Origin: Strigamia acuminata
Taxonomy: Eukaryota > Arthropoda > Chilopoda > Geophilomorpha > Linotaeniidae
Assembly: GCA_949358305.1 (NCBI GenBank)
Contig: OX442315.1
Span: 13,790,427-13,854,426 of the forward strand
Length of the DNA stretch: 64,000 bases
Reading direction: 5' to 3'
Both the position numbers and the translations under genes were made by a program. Within the stretch, counting starts at the first letter, position 1, and the number at the start of each line of letters is the position of its first letter. Positions 57,161 through 64,000 of the stretch are shown here, one piece after another. The notes under the pieces are model-generated. The model saw only the letters and a list, made by a program, of their open reading frames with translations, was not told the origin of the DNA and did no database searches.

Positions 57161-57602
57161 TAGGTGCATTCCAAAACTCCCGTTTCAGCCGTTTCAGCCG
57201 TGTCGTGTTATAAGGTATGACGTCACATCCGGAAAAATTCCGTGTCTGTGGCGCTAACACGGCTGAAACGAAAACGTGTATGAAAACACGTTTTAGCAGA
57301 CACGATTTGCGTGTTAGGGCTGCCATCGATGGTGCGTAGATTTTGGCGCGATTGTTGATGTGAATTCGTCGGCTGTTATAAACATTGTCATTTTCGGTCC
57401 ACAAATAAATAAAATTAGTCAGAATTTGAACATTTTATAAAGATTTTTAAATATTTTATAAATATTTCATAACACGAAATTGCTAAAACAAGGGCAAAAA
57501 TATTTTTCGTTTTGACGTTCCTAAACAGGCCTAAAACGACCATAAAACGACACGGAACGGAAACGCCTAAAACGCCTAACACTGCGTTTTGGAATGCACC
57601 TA
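57161..57602. mobile_element. TA-flanked MITE (442 bp)
   Basis: TAGGTGCATTCCAAAAC at the left returns as CGTTTTGGAATGCACCTA at the right. Interior copies of CGTTTCAGCCGTT-like sequence; no ORF. It belongs to the GCATTC-ended family. Confidence 0.75.
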
Positions 57603-58993
57603 CTGAATTTTTTTCCTCGTGACGTCTCGGCTGCTTTGATGGGGATTCACGCATTTCCCAGAAATATTATTATTACTATTATTACTATTAATGTAAATCT
57701 CTAGCTGCTCAAACCTGCACAATTCCTAATGGTGCAACTACACCACAGAAATATACCAAAAAAGTGTGACAAATCAAACGTTTTGCATACGTTTCGGTAG
57801 AAATTACAATTTTAAACTGAAATTCATGTAAAACGTTTTATTTATCACCCTTTTTTGGTATATATCGAAAATTTTGACCCTCTAATTGTGCATCCGTGCA
57901 AAATTAGAGGCCCGCGCGCTATTTGCACAAAAACTTTTACCACCGCACGTAACTAGAAGCCGGGGCGGCATCAGAGACCCGCGTAATACGGTAATACAAA
58001 CTAATCAAAATGTGCATTTTAACCAAATAAATGAGCGACTGACTGTTTGTGGTGAATGCTTACTGCAGACTGAATATGCTTTATTGCAAGGAGACATATA
58101 TTAAGTGAAGGAGAAAAAGGAGTTTGGGTCATAAGACAAGTCAGGATATTACAATTTCCGCCCCAGAACACCTGTTCTTAACTTTCCTCTTCTTCTAAAG
58201 AATATATTTCCACAAAAGCTGTACATTTTTTCGACGTTTAGCTGATCGAACGCATGCGGCATAGGGTTGGATTGCAGCGGCGAGCGGATTCAAACTGCGG
58301 TAGAATTGTGCAACGTATTAATTACAAGGAAAGCAGATGTTTGGAGATAACGCATTGTAATATTACTCATTTTCATGCATCAGATAAGAGCAGTTGTATA
58401 TATTTTCATAATTGTTTTGGATTAAAATTTCCAATGATATTATTTACAATTTAATTTGATTCAAGGCAGGCATTCATTAAAGGTGGTCAAGTTTGAAGGT
58501 CTCGGTGTATTTCCATTCGATTTGTGCAATCAAAGTGCTGGTTTTCACGTCTGGGATTAGGTCTTGCGTCAGACCGGTCAAATTTAAGTGGAAATTGGAC
58601 ATAAATTTCGCTTTCACACTTGTAAATTGCCAGATTCAGGATCTGGAAACTCACGGTTTCTAAATAAATCACATCACGCATTCATGCACATTTGTGTTTG
58701 TTTTCAATTCCAAACTTCCACACTCGCTACAACGAATTGAAGGAAACAAAAATTTCTCGTTCGTTCAACTTTTTTTTTACAATTATTATTATAAACCTGT
58801 AAAAAAAAAATTGCAATAAGCAGAAGAAAAAATTGCTTTGACTCTCTGACTCCGAAAAGATGTTATTTGTGCTGTTCTAAGTGGGTGTGTTTGTTTTATT
58901 GAGGTTTTTCGTTTACCTTGCTTCACCTTAACCTTGATCTTGACTTTAATCATGATGTACAACAAAAAAAGACTCAATTGTCTTTTGTGAAAG
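57603..58993. other. Gene-free spacer
   Basis: Unique sequence, partly GC-richer near 57890-57990. Short ORFs without recognisable content. Nothing else seen. Confidence 0.4.
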
Positions 58994-59039
58994 TATATAA
59001 AAGCATCCTGCTAAAGTGAAATCAAAATCCAACTAACCG
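58994..59039 (+). promoter_or_regulatory. Orphan promoter and noncoding first exon
   Basis: TATATAAAA at 58994-59002 is followed at a normal distance by CTAACCG-GTGAGT (GT at 59040), a strong donor. This looks like the start of another member of the locus with a noncoding first exon. No matching coding exon was found before the gene at 60982; transposon sequence starts at about 59385. Confidence 0.4.
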
Positions 59040-59384
59040 GTGAGTAAACATTTATCCTGTTCTTTATTTAACACTCATTCTGTCTAGTCATTGTTCTCCA
59101 TATCCTAGTACATTAATTGCACTTTTTATTCAACTAAAACATCTCTACTTATTGCTTAATCTAAAAGAAATCTTGTATGTGATATAGATCTTGTACATGA
59201 TATACATTTTTGCTTTACTTGATGAGGCAGATTCCTAGTATTGTCTAAACATTGCTGATTTCCTAATAATCACTGAATCTAATCGCTAATTTAATACAAC
59301 AAGCAATTAAAACAAGATATATAACAATGGGACTTCATTTACTAACAATGTCTAGGTCAAAACAGTCGATAAACATGACTAGAG

Positions 59385-59835
59385 TTAACTACGATATCTT
59401 GATGCGAAATTCGTACTAGCCATCCCATTCTGCACAGTTGATTTCCTCATTCCAGTCTTTATTTAGTAGTGTTAAGCCTAATATTAAGCCTAATGATGCA
59501 AAAATAAAGTAAATTAACAACAATAAAGTCATTAACCAAAGTGATTTACAATATGCTTTATTCCCTTTGTGTGCAAGAAGCTTGACATTCACTAGCTGCA
59601 TTCAAAAACTAAAATATTTTGTGTTTTACTTCAATTTTAAACCAAAAATGACATCATTTCCTGTTTAAACCCATGTTAAAACTTAAAATACACTTAAACT
59701 AAAATTGCTATTTTTATTTTTGAATGCAGCTAGTGATAAATGCAAGCGCAGAAATTAATGTGTAGTTTGAATTTGGCATTAAGATACTGGCTGCAAACCA
59801 TAGAACTAAACAATGGCTACAACAAAACAATCACC
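59385..59835. mobile_element. Foldback-family copy interrupted by a short MITE
   Basis: GATATCTTGATGCGAAATTCGTACT...CATCCCATTCTGCAC and TTAAGCCTAATATTAAGCC match the element ends at 11030-11150 and 43400-43500. At 59592-59735 the short MITE seen at 45868 is inserted; after it, GGCATTAAGATACTGGCTGC resumes in inverted orientation. Confidence 0.6.
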
Positions 59836-60400
59836 AAACAACGGCTAGAACTAAACAATCACCAAACAATGGTTAAAACAAGACAATTAGATATGTATTT
59901 TAAAGTATCACATGTTACACCAAGTAAACAATCTTTAAACAAGTTTTATTCTTCAAATGCAGAACTAAAACATGCGATTAGACCAATTCAAACGAGACAA
60001 ACCAGTCAAAATGACCATTCGAATACAGTAGAATTATTATCCGAACATCGCTCAAGCGAACGACCGGTCATCCGCACAGCGGCCACCGATTTACTATCAA
60101 CTTTTTAATTTTCATATACAATACGTACATAAACCTCATGTAAAATTATGCGAACAAATCGGTTTTACAAACACCCATGTCTCCCAATTACTTAGGATAA
60201 TCGAGGTCCTGCCGTACAAATTCTACCGCGATCCATCCGAATACACAACCCAATTAAATTTCTGCTTACTGTTAATACTAAATTATCAAATACTAAACAC
60301 ATTAGAATTTAATAGGCCGACCATCAGAAATACACAGAAGCATATTGTTAACAACACACGTTACCATAGCAACACTACAATAGCATAACAAACAATTAAT
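59836..60400 (+). pseudogene. Decayed coding fragment, probably transposon-derived
   Basis: One frame is open to 60108; another is open from about 60041 to 60388, with QYVHKPHVKLCEQIGF and PYKFYRDPSEYTTQLNF. The overlap looks like a frameshifted single ORF. No start, promoter or recognised domain. It sits among transposon sequence. Confidence 0.25.
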
Positions 60401-60894
60401 ATAAACTCCTATTAATTGTCCCATTCAAAATAATTTATCATCACCTTCCATTACCACTTTCCGCAACCGTCAAATAAAAGTGTGAGCCACACCCACATCA
60501 AATCCCTTTATTCAACACTTTTCCATCAACCCTGAAAGGTGCACCAAGCTGATCCAAACACCTTCAAACCGCTTCCCCAAAAAACTCACACCCAGAGGGC
60601 GCAACAATGACACAAACAATGCCCATTTAACTCGCCAATTCTTTCCCAGAACTTCTCCATCCGCCACCCAACATGAGGTGCCTGAATCACAACCGGTTCC
60701 CATTTTTATTACTCACTACAGAATCACTATCTGCAAGATACACTCGACTAGTTTTCCCAATTCGCAGACATTCAAATGATATCACGATTTGCATACAATA
60801 AGGGCGTTGAGCTCGAGGGGTAGAGCCAAGTGCGGTGTGCGCATGTGCGTTGTGCACGACTACTGACGTTACAAAAGGGGATTTACGCGTGTCA
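60401..60894. other. Upstream region of the composite gene
   Basis: Unique sequence without a gene. TTTAAATA at 60895-60902, about 80 bases before the ATG at 60982, is the best TATA candidate. Confidence 0.4.
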
Positions 60895-60981
60895 TTTAAA
60901 TACTCATTTCAGAAACTCCACCCAGTTCACAACTCAAGTTGCAGCCATCAATTTTGGATCAGTAAAAAGCAAAAGGCGGCG

Positions 60982-63658
60982 ATGACGGTAAGTTTTGCGG
61001 GATAATTTATTTCGTTTAGACGATGCTATCTGTTGGTGGAATTTTAATTGCTGAGTTTGCGGCTGGGGGTCGTGGGAGCACGGATTTGTTTTGACAAATG
61101 ATTAGGTGCAAGATGAAGCGCGACTTATCGTGCAGCGCCATCTGTTATCAATTTTTTTGGGGAGCGGAGAGAGTGCGCACGAAGATTATTAAAATTTTGA
61201 AGGGAAAAAAAATATGAGTTTGTTTACCTGTTTTTTTTTTTTATTTTGTTGCTGGTGGTTAGATGAGAGTGGTTATTATGGTTAATTTGAGGTTTCGGTC
61301 GGTTTTTTTTTCGTGTTGCGGTCGGTTATTTATCTGAAAAATTTAAAGTTTGGGTTAGAGATGAGTTTTAAGTTGGGGATAAATTTTTAGATTGGAATTT
61401 ATCCGTGGGGAGTTTGGATTTTGGTGAGAAATGCGAGCGGTAAAATGTGTGGGGAATGGTTTCGATTTCGGCCGCCTGAGATGAGCCGGAGTCGGGGTCG
61501 ACGGAAGCCATTTCCCGCGCTCTTAATTTTGGCGAATATTTTAAGTTTATTCCGTTTTCTTCACACATTTTGACTCAAACAGATTGAATCTGAGTGAAAT
61601 GAGTGGATTTGTCGATTAAATAAGCCGAAAAATGAACAAGTTTGGGTCAAACAGAGCTTCAAACTTACGTCGAATGCGCTAACCGAAATCCAACATCTCC
61701 ACCATAGGTTTCTATAAAACCCGGAATCTAAATCCGAGCTAAAACGCGGTTGTTTATGATTTCTCAGCTAAAAACGAAAACTTTAATTTTTAACCATAAT
61801 AACCACAAATCAAACGATTTTAATTTGTATTTGGCAGTAAATAATTTCAAAATATTTCTTGTATTTATTTTATAATTAGTTTCTTCGCGGGATTCTGCTG
61901 TTACTCTGCACAGCAGTCAACCCATCATTGATGGAGGCAGACATCAGATCACCACGCGGGGCCCCGGGTGCCCCGGGAGCCCCTGGTGGCATCCATTTCC
62001 GTACACTCAATCAACCAATCGGCCCACCCGCATCCTACGGTGGTGCGGGCCAGCCGGGCCAACCTGGAGGAGTTTCATTTCGAAATTTACCCTCAGGAGG
62101 TTTCGCCGTTAGCAATGGCGGTGGCGGCGGAGGGGGAGGTGGAGGCGGAGGCGGCGGTGGAGGAAATCCGGACGGCGTTTACTTCAGATCGTCCGACGGC
62201 GCAGTAGCAGGAACTTATGGAGGTGCAGGCGGTGCACCAGGCAGGCCAGGATTGCCTGGCGGTGTTGATGGAGGCGATCTTCACTTCCGGTCTACTGGAG
62301 GCGTCATTCCACCAGGCTCTGGAGGTCATGGCGGTTATGGCGGTGGATCCGGCATGCCAGGATTCCCAGGAGGTTCTAGCGGAGACGAGCTTCACTTCCG
62401 GTCTACTGGAGGCGTCGGGGTACCGTTTCCAAGCTCAGGGGGACATGGAGGTGCTGGAGGTGGCATGCCAGGAGCACCTGGCGGCGCTGGCGGAGACGAT
62501 CTTCATTTCCGGTCGGCAGGTGGTGTCGGGGTGCATTACCCAAGCTCTGGGGGACATGGAGGTGGCATGCCAGGAGCGCCTGGCGGCGCTGGCGGGGATG
62601 ATCTTCATTTCCGGTCGACAGGAGGTGTCGGGGTACATTACCCAAGCTCCGGGGGACATGGAGGTGCTGGAGGTGGCATGCCAGGAGCACCTGGCGGGGA
62701 TGATCTTCATTTCCGGTCTTCTGCGGGTTTTGGTTACGAAGACCCAAACGTCTACTACCCACAAGCCCATGATGATTTTCACCAAGGTTACTACAGCGGC
62801 GGTGGCGGCGGCGGCGGTGGTGGAGGTGGTGGAGGCGGGGGAGGCGGCGGAAGAAAGAAAAGAGATTCTAGTTATAGTTATGGTTACAGTTCCGGCAGTG
62901 GTTACGGTCATGGACACGGATCTGGATCTAGTCACGGGTACGGGTATGGAACCGGAAGTGGCGGCGGCGGCGGTGGCGGTGGCGGAAGCGGAGGTGGCGG
63001 CGGAGGTGGGGGAAGCAATTTCGGCCCCGGATCCTCTTACGGGTTTGGTTTTTCCGGTCCGGACGGGCAGCACGTGCACGGTGGAAGTGTTTGCGGACCA
63101 GACGGAATCTGTCGCGAATACTCATCGAAGAAAGGTCATCGTGTAAATAAGAGAGCCTCTGGAGGTTATGGAGGTTATGGCGGTTATGGCGGCTCACCGG
63201 GTTCACCAGGGCTCCCAGGTGGATATGGAGGGGGTTTTGTAGCGACTCGGAACCTTCCCCGACCTTATTCGCCCGGTCGTGGCGGCTCGGGAGGTTATGC
63301 CGGTTCATCGGGGTCTCCCGGCGCACCGGGTGTTTCGTTCAGAACATTGCCACGAGGTGGTACGAGGGGTTATGGAGGTTATGGCGGTTCAGCAGGACAA
63401 CCAGGCGCACCGGGAGTTTCGTTTAGAACACTGCCACGCGGTGGCTCTGGGTCAAATAGTGTGTATTATGGAAGTGGAGGCGGCGGCGGCGGTTATTATG
63501 CTTATAATAGAAATAAACAAAATGGTTATTATTATTATTCCGATCCCGGGTATTATAACGGGTATGGATATGGGGTGTATGGAGGTGGCGGCGGCGGCGG
63601 CGGTGGAGGAGGTGGTGGCGGCGGCGGCGGTGGTGGTGGTGGAGGTGGTGGTCGATAG
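60982..63658 (+). CDS. Large composite secreted protein: GXY blocks, poly-Gly and HFRS repeats (exons 60982-60987, 61880-63658)
   Basis: The protein is about 594 aa. Exon 1 encodes only M-T before GTAAGT; exon 2 follows TATAATTAG and opens FLRGILLLLCTAVNPSLMEA, completing a signal peptide. Then come GAPGAPGAPGG, (H/S/Y)FR(T/N/S) motifs, a Gly run, and several modules of DDLHFRSTGGVGVHYPSSGGHGG type with PGAPGG between. A Gly run ends in RKKR, a processing site, then SYSYGYSSGSGYGHGHGSG. A small region with two Cys (GGSVCGPDGICREY) ends VNKR. The C-terminal third has GGYGGYGG, two SFRTLPRGG motifs, Tyr-rich YYAYNRNKQNGYYYY and a final Gly run plus Arg. It combines collagen-like and poly-Gly features found separately in its neighbours. 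A cuticle, silk or egg-coat role is plausible, not shown. The intron is 892 bases. Confidence 0.85.
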
Positions 63659-64000
63659 ACGATAGTAAATAACGAAATGAATTTTAGTGTTGTAAAATTG
63701 TTTTTTTATAAAATCTTTAAAAAAAAAAATGTTTATTATTATAATTGTAATGAATGTACATAGTACATCGTTTTGTTATTCTTAAAATCACAGATTGTAT
63801 TTTTATATAAACGTAATAATTTACAAAAGACAAATAATAAAAAAATATATACGAAAAACGATGGTGCATGTTATTTGTAAACTAAAAATGAATCAGTTCC
63901 AGTGTACCGGGTTAGGAACTTGACGCCATTTTGAGTGGGACTGCTGAAAGCGACATCTGTGATGGCCATGACGTATGCGTAAACGAAATTATTTCTGCAA
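63659..64000. other. 3' flank of the composite gene
   Basis: Holds AATAAAAA at about 63834 as a possible poly(A) signal. No further gene is seen to the window end. Confidence 0.5.

Overview
This is a eukaryotic nuclear window, most likely from an arthropod (probably a hexapod; I cannot name the species). Reasons: short GT-AG introns, TATA boxes, AATAAA signals, an AT-rich background crowded with transposon debris, a Ty3/gypsy-type LTR element, a THAP-domain P-element transposase, and many genes for secreted glycine-rich and collagen-like proteins. No prokaryotic gene, rRNA, tRNA or CRISPR array was seen.

Layout. (1) 1-5816: the 3' part of a Ty3/gypsy-like element. It has the integrase tail with a GPY/F module, then an unusual spliced ORF in the position where env would sit, then a polypurine tract and LTR. 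The 3' end carries a perfect-looking 902-bp tandem duplication. (2) 5869-6850: a TA-flanked MITE and a broken piece of parafibromin (Cdc73). (3) 7.3-26.6 kb: six tandem minus-strand genes. Five encode small collagens (Gly-X-Y) and the sixth has almost lost the collagen part and become poly-glycine. All share the signal-peptide exons and 3' flanking repeats; solo-LTR-like pieces, SINE/LINE-like pieces and a 1-kb foldback lie between them. (4) 29.5-52.4 kb: ten plus-strand genes (29.56, 30.34, 31.99, 34.15, 37.04, 41.26, 44.66, 47.21, 50.37 and 51.93 kb). Most encode preproproteins: signal peptide, short propeptide, dibasic site, then poly-Gly or Gly/His/Tyr repeats. The last is secreted but not glycine-rich. 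(5) 52.9-55.9 kb: a complete five-exon P-element transposase of about 914 aa on the minus strand. (6) 56-61 kb: MITEs, transposon fragments and an orphan promoter. (7) 60.98-63.66 kb: a large composite secreted protein mixing GXY blocks, poly-Gly and a repeated -HFRS- motif.

How the genes fit together: nearly all secreted genes here start with a tiny coding exon (2-6 codons), then a phase-0 intron, then an exon opening with the hydrophobic signal core. Gene 6 (collagen-like N-terminus, poly-Gly body) and the last gene (GXY plus poly-Gly) bridge the collagen and poly-Gly groups. The simplest reading is one expanded locus for an extracellular material (cuticle, silk/glue, egg coat or defensive peptides). 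The tissue and function are not visible in the sequence. Several proteins are multi-copy precursors with KR/RKRR/KRKR cuts, one with amidation-type GKR signals.
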